From the NCBI RefSeq assembly GCF_004345665.1, contig NZ_SLWR01000001.1:1-64000 (forward strand): 64,000 nucleotides of DNA, given 5' to 3'. Positions 34,224-43,304 of this stretch are shown here, piece by piece. The stretch comes from Kribbella antiqua (lineage in GTDB: Bacteria; Actinomycetota; Actinomycetes; Propionibacteriales; Kribbellaceae). Both the position numbers and the translations under genes were made by a program. The notes under the pieces are model-generated. The model ran no database searches and was not told the origin of the DNA. It saw only the letters and a list, made by a program, of their open reading frames with translations. Position 1 is the stretch's first letter. Each line of letters starts with the position of its first letter.

Positions 34224-35006
34224 TCACTCTCCTGACGGAGTCCGTCGCGAAGATGTGACAGCGGTGTGGAGATCTTTCCGGAGCCTCTCTTCGACGGGTA
34301 CGGCGGGATCGGAGTACTGCCCGGTCAGGCAGATCGGCCCGGTCCACCCGAGTCGTTGCAACGTGGCGAAAACGGCCGACCAGTCGGACATCCCTTCCTC
34401 GCCTTGGACGAAGTAGGTCTTCCAGCCGCCATCGGTCTTGAGGTACTTCGCGTTCTTCAGGTTGACGATGCCGAGCCGATCCAGGCCGAGCTCGAGCGTG
34501 ACCGCAGGATCGTCGCCGGCGAGCGCGTCGTGTGCTGCGTCCCACACCAGTTTGAAGTGCTCGGGCAGACCCTCGAGCAGTTGCAGTACGCCGAGCGTCG
34601 ACGCCACGAACCGCCCGTGATGCGGCTGCACCCCGACCTGTACGCCGTACTGCGAAGCGAGCACCGCCGACTCTTCGAGCAGTACGCGCGTACGTCGTAC
34701 GGACGCTGCATAGCCGTCGGGGCCTAGGCCGGCCATGATGCGGATGAGCGGCACTCCCGCTGCGGCACACGCGGCGAAGACACGCTCCGACAGCTCACTC
34801 GCGATGCTGATCGGTTCGATGCCCTCGGCACGTAACTGCTCGGTGAACTTCGGCAGCTCCGCCTCGGCGGTGGCCGGGGTGACGTAGGCGGTGTCGCGGA
34901 CGGGGATCTCGGCTCCGGTGAAGCCGAGCCCGGCGACGAGCCGGCCGAGCTCGTCGCCAGGGAGTCCGGACCACGGTTTGGTGAAGACGGACCAGGTGTA
35001 GGTCAT
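34224..35006 (-). CDS. Sugar phosphate isomerase/epimerase-like TIM barrel
   Basis: 260-residue xylose-isomerase-like TIM barrel (AP endonuclease family 2). Characteristic strands: LGFTGAEIPVR near residue 27, PLIRIMAGLG near 85, GVQVGVQPHHGRFV near 120 and KLVWDAAHDAL near 150, with conserved acidic and His metal ligands. Last gene of the LysR-linked operon, 4 nt after the MalG-type permease. Likely interconverts the sugar or sugar acid imported by this operon; exact reaction unknown. Confidence 0.88.
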   Translation of the reverse strand: MTYTWSVFTKPWSGLPGDELGRLVAGLGFTGAEIPVRDTAYVTPATAEAELPKFTEQLRAEGIEPISIASELSERVFAACAAAGVPLIRIMAGLGPDGYAASVRRTRVLLEESAVLASQYGVQVGVQPHHGRFVASTLGVLQLLEGLPEHFKLVWDAAHDALAGDDPAVTLELGLDRLGIVNLKNAKYLKTDGGWKTYFVQGEEGMSDWSAVFATLQRLGWTGPICLTGQYSDPAVPVEERLRKDLHTAVTSSRRTPSGE

Positions 35007-35010
35007 GAAA

Positions 35011-35862
35011 TCAGCGGCCTCCCAGCCCGCTCATGGTGATGCCTCGGACGAACCAGCGTTGAGTGAGGAAGAACACGATGATCAGCGGGACAGTGGTGAC
35101 GGTCGCTGCCATCAGCAACAAGTTCCACTGGGTGCCGTTGGTGTCCTGGAACACCTGCAGGCCGACGGACGCCGTACGGGTGGCATCGCTGTTGGAGATG
35201 ATCAGCGGCCAGAGCAGGTTGTTCCACTGGCCGATGAACTTGAACACGGCGAGCGTCGCGATCGCCGGGACGGCCAGCGGCACGATCACCCGGATGAACG
35301 CCTGCCAGCGGTTCGCGCCGTCGAGCCGGGCTGCTTCCTCGTAGTCGCGCGGGATGCCGAGGAAGAACTGCCTGAGCAGGAAGACGCCGATCGCGGTGAA
35401 CGCGTGCGGCAGGATCATCCCGGACCAGGTGTCGATGCCGTGCAGCTTCGCGACCAGCACGAACTGCGGGATGAGCGTCACCTGCGACGGGATCATCAAG
35501 GTGGCGAGGTAGACGCCGAACAGCCAGCTGCGACCGGGGAAGTTCAGCCGGGCGAACGCGTACGCCGCCAGCGCCGCGGTCACGGTCTCGAGCAGAGTGG
35601 TGCCACCGGCGAAGATGACGGTGTTGAGCAGGTAACGACCGAGCGGGACGAGCTCGAACGCCCGCGTCAGGTTCTCCGGGTGCCAGCTGCTCGGCCAGAA
35701 CGACGGTCGCGCGGCCATCGACTCGGCGTCAGACTGGAACGCGACCAGGATCATCATCACGACCGGGATCAGCGTGACGGCGGTGACGAGGAAGCAGGCG
35801 AAGACCACCAGCTTGCGGATCAGGACCTTGTTGCCAGCCAAAGGCATGGCCTCAGTTGTCAT
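35011..35862 (-). CDS. Sugar ABC transporter permease (MalG type)
   Basis: 283-residue six-helix permease, EAA loop RDYEEAARLDGANRWQAFIRVIVP near residue 185. Start ATG at 35862 overlaps the end of the upstream permease by 11 bp, so translation is coupled. Part of the operon that also encodes catabolic enzymes. Confidence 0.92.
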   Translation of the reverse strand: MTTEAMPLAGNKVLIRKLVVFACFLVTAVTLIPVVMMILVAFQSDAESMAARPSFWPSSWHPENLTRAFELVPLGRYLLNTVIFAGGTTLLETVTAALAAYAFARLNFPGRSWLFGVYLATLMIPSQVTLIPQFVLVAKLHGIDTWSGMILPHAFTAIGVFLLRQFFLGIPRDYEEAARLDGANRWQAFIRVIVPLAVPAIATLAVFKFIGQWNNLLWPLIISNSDATRTASVGLQVFQDTNGTQWNLLLMAATVTTVPLIIVFFLTQRWFVRGITMSGLGGR

Positions 35863-36796
35863 AGTGCACCAGCCTCCGCTGCAGCAGGAACTGGGCCGCG
35901 GTGATCACCACGATGAAGGCGAACAACACCAGCGACTGCGCCGCGGCGTACCCCTGGTCGTAGTTCTCGAACCCGGTCCGGTAGATGTACATGACGAGCG
36001 TCGTGGTGCGGCTGCCTGGTCCGCCGTTGGTCATGATGAGCGCTTGGTCGAAGACCTGGAACGACCCGATGATCGATGTCACCACGACGAAGAACAGAGC
36101 CGGCGACAACATCGGCAGCGTGACACTGCGGAAGCTCTGCCAGGCCGAGCTGCCGTCGACGCGCGCGGCCTCGTACAGCTGTTGCGGGATCGCCTGCAAC
36201 CCAGCCAGGAACACAACCATCCCGAAGCCGAAGCTCTTCCACACGCTCATGACAACCAGAGCCGGCATCGCCCAGTTGTCGTCGATCAGCCAGGCCGGCC
36301 CGTTGATCCCGAACACACCCAGTACGGCGTTCACCAGACCGTCGTGCGGGATGTAGAGCCAGATCCAGACGAACGCCACCGCCACCGTGATCGTTGCGTA
36401 CGGCAACAGCAGCAGCGACCGGAAGACCGCGACCCGGCGCAGTCCCAGATTCAGCAGCAACGCCAGCGCGAGGCTGACCAGGATCGTCAATGGCACGCTC
36501 AGGAAGGTGAAGTACACCGTATTGCCGAGCGCCGACCAGAACGTCGGGTCCGGGCCGAGCCGGGCGAAGTTGCGCAATCCCGCCCAGCTGGGCGGGCTGA
36601 ACAGGTTCCAGTCCAGCAGCGAGATGACGCCGGCGGCAACGACCGGACCGGCGGTGAAGACCAGGAACCCGATCAGGCTGGGCAGGATGAACAGCCAGGC
36701 GGTCAGCGACTCGCGGTTCCGCCAGCGCGGTGTCGGTTTGGGCGACGGCCGCGATGGTGCGGCGGTCGCCGGTGCGAACAGGGTGTCGACAGCCAT
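35852..36796 (-). CDS. Sugar ABC transporter permease (MalF type)
   Basis: About 314 residues, six membrane helices after a Pro-rich 28-residue cytoplasmic tail, EAA loop QLYEAARVDGSSAWQSFRSVTLP near residue 210. ATG at 36796 is preferred to a GTG three codons earlier because AAGGG lies at usable distance only from the ATG. It begins 5 nt after the binding-protein stop. Confidence 0.92.
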   Translation of the reverse strand: MAVDTLFAPATAAPSRPSPKPTPRWRNRESLTAWLFILPSLIGFLVFTAGPVVAAGVISLLDWNLFSPPSWAGLRNFARLGPDPTFWSALGNTVYFTFLSVPLTILVSLALALLLNLGLRRVAVFRSLLLLPYATITVAVAFVWIWLYIPHDGLVNAVLGVFGINGPAWLIDDNWAMPALVVMSVWKSFGFGMVVFLAGLQAIPQQLYEAARVDGSSAWQSFRSVTLPMLSPALFFVVVTSIIGSFQVFDQALIMTNGGPGSRTTTLVMYIYRTGFENYDQGYAAAQSLVLFAFIVVITAAQFLLQRRLVHYDN

Positions 36797-36801
36797 GGGG
36801 A

Positions 36802-38112
36802 TCACCCCTTCCTGGCAGTGGCTTGGCGGATGTTGTCCTGGTGCTGCCGCATCAGTACGTCGAGACGCGGCGTCAGCCCGGCGATCACGTCAGGAACCGA
36901 GACCTGGCCGAGGAACGTCCGGGGCAGGTCTTGGCCCAGCAGTTGCTTGACCTGGTTCCAGTTGGTGGTGACGTCGAACGGGTGTCCGCCGCCGACCTTG
37001 CCGGCCAGGATCTGCTGAACGATGCCGAGGTTGTCCGGCGGCGGCTGGAACGCACTGCCGGCGCTGTAGCGAGCCGGGTTGTTGCGTCCAGCCTTGGCGT
37101 AGATGTCCAGAGCGCCCGTACTGGTCAGGGTCTTGAGCAGCTTCCAGGCGAGGTCGAGGTCGGCACCTTCGCGCACCCCCGATGGAATCGCGAAGCTCGA
37201 CCCGGAGACACGCGGCGTGCTGCCGTTCGCGCCGGCCGGGAACGGGATGATGTCCCAGTCGAACTTGGCCTTGCGGATGTTCACCACCTGCCACGGCCCG
37301 TTCTGCATGAAGGCGACGTTGCCCTGCATGAAGTTGGACGACGAGTTCTCGGTGACCAGGTTCTTGATCGGCGGCGTGACCTTGTCCTTGACGAAGAGGT
37401 CGATGACGAACTGGAGCGCCTCCATCGCCTCCGGCTCGCCGAGGATGCTCCGGGTGGCGTCGTCGTTCATCACGTTGCCGCCGGCGCAATAGATCCAGGA
37501 GACCAGGTCGTCGATGGCCGGCGCGCAGGTGAAGCCGTACTGGTCCGGTGCTTTGGTCAGCTCGATCGCGAGGTCGCGGAAGGTTGCCCACGGCATCGGT
37601 TCGGTCCGGGACGGCAGCTCGATGCCTTGTTTCTGCAGCAGCGTCTTGTTGTAGTACATGACCGTCGGCGCGACATCGAACCCGATCGCGTAGGTCTTGC
37701 CGTTGAAGCTGGAGATCCGGCGGCTCGGCTGGTAGAAGTCGTCCGGGTCGAAGTCGGAGTCGGCCGCGATCAGGTCGTCCAGCGGCCGGTGCGCGCCACG
37801 AGCGGCGTACGTCGGGATCAGTGTGCCGTTGATGGCCGTCACCAGGCTGGCCGTTCCGCTGACAAGCTGCAGGTCGAGTTTGGTCGGGTAGCCGCCCGAC
37901 GGAGTGAGGGTCGGGACTGACTTGAGCTTCAGCTGGTCTTCGACGTACTTGCTGAAGTCTTCCCAGACCTTCTTCTCCGCTGGGCTGCTCGACCACATCG
38001 ACCAGGTCGCGGCGCCGGTGGGCGGTCCGGTCGAGCAGCCGGCGACGGCGGCGCCAAGGCCGGCCAGACCGGTGAGTTCGAGGAAGCTGCGGCGGGACAG
38101 CCTCGTTGCCAT
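36802..38112 (-). CDS. Sugar-binding lipoprotein (Tat-type signal)
   Basis: 436-residue family 1 solute-binding protein. Twin-arginine signal LSRRSFLELTGLAG followed by lipobox VAGC, so folded export and lipid anchoring are expected. Cleft phrases: DVAPTVMYYNKTLL and NFMQGNVAFMQNGPW. Lies 10 nt downstream of the enolase-superfamily gene and 5 nt before the permeases. Substrate is probably a sugar or aldonic acid, judged by the enzymes in the operon. Confidence 0.92.
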   Translation of the reverse strand: MATRLSRRSFLELTGLAGLGAAVAGCSTGPPTGAATWSMWSSSPAEKKVWEDFSKYVEDQLKLKSVPTLTPSGGYPTKLDLQLVSGTASLVTAINGTLIPTYAARGAHRPLDDLIAADSDFDPDDFYQPSRRISSFNGKTYAIGFDVAPTVMYYNKTLLQKQGIELPSRTEPMPWATFRDLAIELTKAPDQYGFTCAPAIDDLVSWIYCAGGNVMNDDATRSILGEPEAMEALQFVIDLFVKDKVTPPIKNLVTENSSSNFMQGNVAFMQNGPWQVVNIRKAKFDWDIIPFPAGANGSTPRVSGSSFAIPSGVREGADLDLAWKLLKTLTSTGALDIYAKAGRNNPARYSAGSAFQPPPDNLGIVQQILAGKVGGGHPFDVTTNWNQVKQLLGQDLPRTFLGQVSVPDVIAGLTPRLDVLMRQHQDNIRQATARKG

Positions 38113-38122
38113 GGGCTACTCC

Positions 38123-39265
38123 TCAGCTGTAATCAAGGGTGATCGACTCGGCGCGGATGCGCTCCTCGTCGACCGTGACGCCCAAACCGGGGGCGGTGGG
38201 GACCGTTGCGACGGCCTTGGTGATGGTCAGCCCCTCGACGTACAGGTCGGAGAGCAACTCCGGCCCGTTCAGCTCGGCGGGCAAGGCGAGTTCGAGCTGG
38301 CTGAACACGTGCAGCGCGGCCGCGAACGCGACTCCGCAGTCGGTGAGTCCGCTGGCGAGGATTTCGAGACCGCCGGACAGCGCGGTCTGAGCGGTCTTGA
38401 GGGCGTTGCGCAGGCCGCCGGACTTGCAGATCTTCACCACGACCAGGTCGGCGGCCTCGAGCCGGATCGCGCGGGCGAGATCCTGGGCGGAGAAGCTGCC
38501 TTCGTCGATGGCGATCGGCAGGTCGATCAGTCCGCGCAGCCGTTGCATCGCGAGGGTGTCGGTGCTCGGGACAGGCTGTTCGACACAGTGGATGGTGCGG
38601 ATGTTCGCCGTACGGTCTCTGAGTTGTTTGAGGGCGCTCGGCCGGTAGGACTGGTTCGCGTCGAGCCAGAGCGGCTTGCCGCCCGCCACCTCCGCGACCG
38701 CTTCGATCGCGGCACAGTCCGCGTCGAGATCGCCACCGATCTTGACCTTGTACGCCGGATAGTCCGACGACTGCTGAGCATGGTCTCGTACGGCGTCTGG
38801 GTCGCCGACGCCGATCGCCGAGCAGAGCGGGATCTCGTCGTACAGCTTCCCGCCGAGCAACGCGTGGACGGGAACCCCGGCGAGCTTGCCGGCGGCGTCG
38901 TGCATGGCGACGTCGACAGCGGCTCGGGCGAACGGGAAGCCGTTCGAGACCGCGGGGCTGAGGCGCTTGGCGGCGCGCTGGTGGAACAGTTCGACGTCGA
39001 AAGGAGTGAGGTCGAGGAGGAGCGGCGCGAGGTGGCGCTTGATCACCACGGCCATCGTCTCGGCGGTCTCGTAACTCCAGCTCGGCAGTGCGCGCTGCTC
39101 GCCCCAACCCACCACGCCGTCCTCGGTCGTCAGCTTCACGAACACGACCGCGGCCGCCTGATCCGGCCTGTCGCCGGGGGAGCCAACCGCGCCGCTCCCG
39201 AGGACGAACCGGCGGGCGAAGGGCACCGCGACCGGGAAGACCTCGACCTGAGTAATCCTGGACAT
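38123..39265 (-). CDS. Enolase-superfamily enzyme (muconate-lactonising subgroup)
   Basis: 380 residues: N-terminal capping domain and a TIM barrel with the MLE-subgroup catalytic set: KxK in AYKVKIGG near residue 165, metal ligands Asp in LDANQSY near 195, Glu in CVEQPV near 220 and Asp in AIDEGSF near 245, and the opposing Lys in VVKICKSGG near 268. This set catalyses cycloisomerisation, racemisation/epimerisation or dehydration via an enolate. The start ATG at 39265 begins MSRITQVEVFPV with GAAGGGA upstream. The operon context (2-hydroxyacid dehydrogenase, sugar ABC importer) favours a sugar-acid role, but dipeptide epimerase or OSBS-like activity cannot be excluded. Confidence 0.9.
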   Translation of the reverse strand: MSRITQVEVFPVAVPFARRFVLGSGAVGSPGDRPDQAAAVVFVKLTTEDGVVGWGEQRALPSWSYETAETMAVVIKRHLAPLLLDLTPFDVELFHQRAAKRLSPAVSNGFPFARAAVDVAMHDAAGKLAGVPVHALLGGKLYDEIPLCSAIGVGDPDAVRDHAQQSSDYPAYKVKIGGDLDADCAAIEAVAEVAGGKPLWLDANQSYRPSALKQLRDRTANIRTIHCVEQPVPSTDTLAMQRLRGLIDLPIAIDEGSFSAQDLARAIRLEAADLVVVKICKSGGLRNALKTAQTALSGGLEILASGLTDCGVAFAAALHVFSQLELALPAELNGPELLSDLYVEGLTITKAVATVPTAPGLGVTVDEERIRAESITLDYS

Positions 39266-39278
39266 GGACGCCGTCCCT

Positions 39279-40286
39279 TCAGGCCGCGATCGACCAGACG
39301 GCCGGATCGACGTAGCTCGGCCCACGGGTGCCGTTCTCCAGGTAAGCGAGGACGTCGGCCAGCACGTATCCGGCGAGCGCGAGGTGACCTTCGGCCGTGT
39401 CGCCGGCGATGTGTGGGCTGAGCAGCAGGTTGGGCGCCTCGAGGGTTGCCGCGTCGAACTTCGGTGGCTCCGGGTCGTAGACGTCCAGAGCGGCGTACAA
39501 CCGGCCCTCTAGTACGTGGTCGAGGAGGGCTTGCTGGTCGATCGCGGGGCCGCGGGACGAGTTGATGACGACGGTTTCGTCGCGAAGTCGCTCGATCAGC
39601 TTGCGGGAGATCATGCCCTCGGTCTCCGGGACGTTCGGCACGTGGATGCTGACGAACCGGCTCTGCAGGGTCTCCTCAAGCGTGGCGGTCCGGACCTGCA
39701 GGTCGTCCGCTCGGTCGGGCTTGAGGTAGGGGTCGTAGACGACGACATCGCAACCGAACGGCTTGAGCAAGGTGATGAGGGCACGGGCGGTGCTGCTGGC
39801 GCCGATGATGCCGACCTTGGCGCCGGCGAGTTCGTGGCCGCGGAAGGCGGTCTGCTTCCAGCCGCCGGCCCTGATCGCGTGGTCGAAGCGGGGGAGGCGA
39901 CGGGCGAGGGTGAGCATCGAGGCCAGGCAGTACTCGCCGACCGACCAGGCGATCCGCGGACCGGCGGAGAAGACGGCGACACCTTCGCCGAGGATCGCCG
40001 GGTCGATGAGCTTCTTGACCGAGCCGGCCGCGTGCGCGACCACCTTGGGACCGTGACCGTCGTCCCACAGTCCCTTGCGCAGATGCGGCGTACCCCAACT
40101 GGTCAGGACGATGTCGGCGTTGTTGACCAGCCCGGGGATCGCCTCGCTGTCGAGCGTGAGCGGGCCGGACGCGTGTTCGGCTCCCGCCCAGGTGGTCTCG
40201 AAGCGGTCGTCCAGCAGTTGGCGGGTCTGCGGGTCGCAGACGTCGGCCGCCCGATCGGGCGTCATCAGTACGGCGAGTTTCGGCAC
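39279..40286 (-). CDS. D-isomer 2-hydroxyacid dehydrogenase family protein
   Basis: 335 residues, PGDH-like fold. NAD motif KVGIIGASSTARALITLL near residue 155 (Gly pattern relaxed at the last position), catalytic Arg in INSSRGPAID near 240 and catalytic His in LLSPHIAGDT near 290. GTG start at 40286 with AAAGGAG 7 nt upstream. First gene of the operon, divergent from the LysR regulator. Likely oxidises or reduces a 2-hydroxy acid in the imported compound's pathway. Confidence 0.9.
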   Translation of the reverse strand: MPKLAVLMTPDRAADVCDPQTRQLLDDRFETTWAGAEHASGPLTLDSEAIPGLVNNADIVLTSWGTPHLRKGLWDDGHGPKVVAHAAGSVKKLIDPAILGEGVAVFSAGPRIAWSVGEYCLASMLTLARRLPRFDHAIRAGGWKQTAFRGHELAGAKVGIIGASSTARALITLLKPFGCDVVVYDPYLKPDRADDLQVRTATLEETLQSRFVSIHVPNVPETEGMISRKLIERLRDETVVINSSRGPAIDQQALLDHVLEGRLYAALDVYDPEPPKFDAATLEAPNLLLSPHIAGDTAEGHLALAGYVLADVLAYLENGTRGPSYVDPAVWSIAA

Positions 40287-40314
40287 GGGGTAGCTCCTTT
40301 GGTGGCTTGGTTTG

Positions 40315-40372
40315 AAGGTAAGGGCTTTCCGTTATGCAGGTCCAAGCCCGATTTCGCATGAACCGATACCGT
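40315..40372. promoter_or_regulatory. Divergent LysR/operon promoters
   Basis: On the plus strand TACCGT (40367-40372) ends 6 nt before the LysR ATG, a leaderless -10. On the minus strand TACCTT (complement of 40315-40320) fits a -10 for the operon. Between them ATGC (40334) and GCAT are inverted 18 nt apart, a possible LysR contact. Confidence 0.45.
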
Positions 40373-40378
40373 GCAGGC

Positions 40379-41269
40379 ATGGACCTCTCGCTCCAGCAAC
40401 TCCGTGGTTTCGTCGCCGTCGCCGAGGAACTGCACTTCGGCCGGGCCGCCCAGCGGCTGAATCTGACTCAGCCGCCGCTGACCCGCCAGATCCAGGGACT
40501 CGAGCGCACACTCGGGGTCCAGCTCTTCAACCGGACCGGCAGGGGAGTGCGGCTGACCGCCGCCGGTGACGTGTTCCTCGAGCATGCGCGCCGGGTGCTC
40601 GCCCTGCTCGAGGTCGCCCCGGAGGCCACGCAGCGCGCGGCGGCAGGACAGACCGGCACGCTGCGGATCGCCTTCACCGCCATCGGTGCATACGCCGTAC
40701 TCGCGGACTTCCTCACGATGGTCGCGAAGCGCACGCCGGCGGTGACGGCGGAACTCACCGAGCTGGTCAGCCCTTCCCAGTTCGAGGCGCTGGCGAACCT
40801 GGAGATCGATCTGGGGCTGGTGCGGCCGCCGATTCCTGCGCAGTTCGAGTCCGTGCTGGTGCACTCGGAGGACCTGGTGCTCGCCGTACCCGCCTCGCAT
40901 GATTTGGCGGTCGGGTCGGCGCCGGTCTCATTGGCGGATGTCACCGATGAGTACATCGGCTATAGCCCGGAGGGATCGCAGTACTTGCACGATATCTGCG
41001 CGGCGATGATCGGGATGGATCGCTACGCCGTCAGCCAACTCGCCTCCCAGGTCCCGACGATGCTTGCGCTCGTGCGGGCCGGCCTGGGGTGTGCGTTGAT
41101 TCCGCGCTCGATCATGGCGATGCAGGTCGAAGGTGTTCGCTACCGCGAGCTCGACGCTGCCGACGCCCACTCGGTCACACTCCACGCCTGCTGGAGCCCG
41201 GACAGCCCCAACCCTGCGTTGCAGAGGCTCGCCGAGTCGCTGCGGGAGAACCCACACCTGGATGCTTGA
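40379..41269 (+). CDS. LysR-family regulator
   Basis: 296 residues. The HTH is at residues 3-60 (LSLQQLRGFVAVAEELHFGRAAQRLNLTQPPLTRQIQGLERTLG); the rest is the periplasmic-binding-like effector domain. The start is ATG 40379, where the conserved MDLSLQQLR begins. Divergent from the sugar-acid operon, which it should activate with an intermediate as co-inducer. The stop codon lies inside a 15-bp tandem repeat. Confidence 0.92.
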   Translation: MDLSLQQLRGFVAVAEELHFGRAAQRLNLTQPPLTRQIQGLERTLGVQLFNRTGRGVRLTAAGDVFLEHARRVLALLEVAPEATQRAAAGQTGTLRIAFTAIGAYAVLADFLTMVAKRTPAVTAELTELVSPSQFEALANLEIDLGLVRPPIPAQFESVLVHSEDLVLAVPASHDLAVGSAPVSLADVTDEYIGYSPEGSQYLHDICAAMIGMDRYAVSQLASQVPTMLALVRAGLGCALIPRSIMAMQVEGVRYRELDAADAHSVTLHACWSPDSPNPALQRLAESLRENPHLDA

Positions 41270-41316
41270 CCGTACGCCGCTTGACCGTACGCCGCTTGAC
41301 CGTACGCCGCTTGACC
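41264..41316 (+). repeat. 15-bp tandem repeat carrying -35-like TTGACC
   Basis: GCTTGACCGTACGCC occurs three times without gap (41264, 41279, 41294) and a fourth partial copy begins at 41309. The first copy contains the LysR stop codon. Each unit contains TTGACC; only the last leads into the SDR promoter. Confidence 0.9.
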
Positions 41317-41341
41317 TAGAGCGAGGTCTAGTTCGTAGGGT
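41311..41341 (+). promoter_or_regulatory. MerR-like promoter with 19-bp spacer
   Basis: TTGACC (41311-41316), 19-bp spacer, TAGGGT (41336-41341). The spacer holds overlapping dyads GACCT-N6-AGGTC and CTAGA-N6-TCTAG. Long spacers with central dyads are the mark of MerR-family activated promoters. The -10 ends 7 nt before the SDR ATG. Confidence 0.55.
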
Positions 41342-41348
41342 CGGGAGC

Positions 41349-42290
41349 ATGACTGGACAGCACAAGATCGGGTCGGGGTTCGGGTTCTCGAGTACGGCGG
41401 ACGACGTTCTGCGCGGGATCGACCTCAGCGGGAAACTGGCGGTTGTCACCGGCGGGTATTCGGGGCTTGGACTGGAGACGACTCGGGCGTTGGTGAAGGC
41501 CGGCGCGCACGTCGTCGTACCGGCTCGGCGGCCGGACGCGGCTGCGGAGGCGCTGGGTGGGATCGCGGAGGTCGACTCGCTGGATCTGGGCGACCTCTCG
41601 AGTGTGCAGGGGTTTGCGGATCGATTCCTTGCGTCGGGGCGGTCGATCGACCTGCAGATCAACAATGCGGCGATCATGGCGTCGCCGGAGACGCGGGTCG
41701 GGCCGGGGTGGGAGGCGCAGTTCGCGACCAACCACCTTGGACATTTCGCGCTCGTGAACCGGCTGTGGCCGGCTCTTGTCGCGGGCGGGGGTGCGCGGGT
41801 GGTTTCGGTGTCGTCGACCGGTCACCGCAGGTCGGACATCCGCTGGGACGATCTCGAGTTCCGGCAGGGGTACGACAAGTGGGAGGCGTACGGGCAGGCG
41901 AAGACGGCCAACGTGCTGTTCGCCGTCCAGTTGGATGCTCTCGGCAAGGATTCCGGCGTACGCGCGTTCTCGTTGCACCCGGGCGGGATCCTGACCCCAC
42001 TGCAGCGTCACCTGGAGCGCTCGGAAATGGTCGGCTACGGGTGGATTGACGAGGACGGTAATCCGACGCAGCACTTCAAGAACACTGAGCAGGGCGCAGC
42101 GACTCAGGTGTGGGCGGCGACGTCGCCGCAGCTCGACGGGCTGGGCGGGGTCTTCTGTGAAGACTGCGAGGTTGCCGAGGTCTCGACCGACGACAGCCCG
42201 GGCGTCCGGCCGTACGCGATCGACCCCGCGTCGGCGGCTCGGCTGTGGACGGTGTCGGCCGAGCTCACCGGGGTGAACGCTTTCGGGTAA
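41349..42290 (+). CDS. SDR-family oxidoreductase (WW-domain oxidoreductase-like)
   Basis: 313-residue extended-type short-chain dehydrogenase. Cofactor motif TGGYSGLGLE near residue 35, RRPDAA suggesting NADP, NNAAIMA near 110, VSVSSTGH near 150 with the catalytic Ser, YGQAK near 178 and the HPGGILTPLQRHL loop. The N-terminal 25 residues precede the Rossmann fold. Likely activated from a MerR-type promoter, although no merR gene lies nearby. Confidence 0.88.
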   Translation: MTGQHKIGSGFGFSSTADDVLRGIDLSGKLAVVTGGYSGLGLETTRALVKAGAHVVVPARRPDAAAEALGGIAEVDSLDLGDLSSVQGFADRFLASGRSIDLQINNAAIMASPETRVGPGWEAQFATNHLGHFALVNRLWPALVAGGGARVVSVSSTGHRRSDIRWDDLEFRQGYDKWEAYGQAKTANVLFAVQLDALGKDSGVRAFSLHPGGILTPLQRHLERSEMVGYGWIDEDGNPTQHFKNTEQGAATQVWAATSPQLDGLGGVFCEDCEVAEVSTDDSPGVRPYAIDPASAARLWTVSAELTGVNAFG

Positions 42291-42418
42291 GGTGATCGCA
42301 GTATTTCGACGGACTGAGGAGGTGGGACCGATTACCGCAAGGGCAGGTTGGTTGCTCCCGCCTCGAGTGGTCGGCGTCGTTCGCTGACTGCGGGAGCCTT
42401 GTAGTTCGAAGGGGTTCC

Positions 42419-43195
42419 GTGTCTGTACCTTCTGTTTCTTTTGATGTTGTCGCCCGCCTGCGGGCCGGTGGTTGTGTGTTCGCCGAGGACGAAGCCGCGC
42501 TGATCCTCGAGACCGCCCGCGATGCCGACGAGCTCGCGGCGATGGTCGACCGGCGGGTGGCCGGGTTGCCGCTGGAACATGTGCTCGGGTGGGCGTCGTT
42601 CCATGGCGTCCGGGTCGCTGTCGACCCGGGGGTGTTCGTGCCACGTCGCCGTACTGAATTCCTGGTTGAGGAGGCGTTGCGGGTCGCTCGGCCGGGTGCT
42701 GTGGTTGTCGACTTGGCCTGTGGGTCCGGTGCGTTGGGGGTGGCGGTCGCGGCCTCGGTGTCGGTTTCGTTGTACGCAGCCGACATCGAGTTGGCCGCGG
42801 TGCGTTGTGCTCGGCGCAATGTGGTGCCGTACGGCGGTTCGGTGCACCAGGGCGATTTGTTCTCGGCCCTGCCTGCGTCGTTGCGTGGGCGGGTCGACAT
42901 CCTGCTGGCGAATGTTCCATATGTGCCGAGCGCGGACATCCAGTTCCTGCCTGCCGAGGCGCGGCTCTACGAACCGCATGTCACGTTGGACGGCGGCTCG
43001 GACGGGCTGGATGTCCTGCGCCGTGTCGCCGTCGAGGCATCCGAGTGGCTCGCGCCCGGCGGTCACCTCTTCACCGAGATGAGCACCCGCCAGGCCCCAC
43101 TCGCCGCAGCCCTCCTCACCAAACACGGCTTGCCCGCCCAAATCACCACCAACGACGACCTAGCCGCCACCGTCGTCACCGCCCGGCGGGACTGA
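42419..43195 (+). CDS. PrmC-related protein glutamine methyltransferase
   Basis: 258-residue class I SAM methyltransferase related to PrmC/HemK. N-terminal helical part (PLEHVLGWASFHGVRVAVDPGVFVPRRRTEFLVE near residue 55) resembles the PrmC substrate domain; SAM motif VVDLACGSGALGVAVAA near 95. The PrmC NPPY signature is NVPYVP here (near 165), as in the TIGR03704-type group of unknown substrate; a true release-factor PrmC is expected elsewhere. GTG start with AAGGGG 5 nt upstream. The 128-nt leader contains GCTCCCGC/GCGGGAGC arms. Confidence 0.82.
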   Translation: MSVPSVSFDVVARLRAGGCVFAEDEAALILETARDADELAAMVDRRVAGLPLEHVLGWASFHGVRVAVDPGVFVPRRRTEFLVEEALRVARPGAVVVDLACGSGALGVAVAASVSVSLYAADIELAAVRCARRNVVPYGGSVHQGDLFSALPASLRGRVDILLANVPYVPSADIQFLPAEARLYEPHVTLDGGSDGLDVLRRVAVEASEWLAPGGHLFTEMSTRQAPLAAALLTKHGLPAQITTNDDLAATVVTARRD

Positions 43196-43217
43196 CCCGC
43201 CGCGTTGGCGTCCTCCC

Positions 43218-43257
43218 CACGGTGGCTTCACTCGCCCCGCACGGTGGCTTCACTCGC
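43218..43257. repeat. Two 18-bp direct repeats between convergent genes
   Basis: CACGGTGGCTTCACTCGC at 43218-43235 and again at 43240-43257, a 22-bp period, in the gap between the methyltransferase and TetR stops. Confidence 0.85.
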
Positions 43258-43304
43258 GGCTGGGGTTGTCGACACTCCGCACAGTCGCGTTGTGGGCGGC
43301 GGTG

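Noticed and set aside
35774..37018. Long plus-strand frame opposite the sugar-acid permeases
   Set aside because: Highly charged low-complexity antisense product; minus-strand genes are certain.
41264..41316. CRISPR-like array
   Set aside because: Units are contiguous 15-mers without spacers and there are no cas genes.
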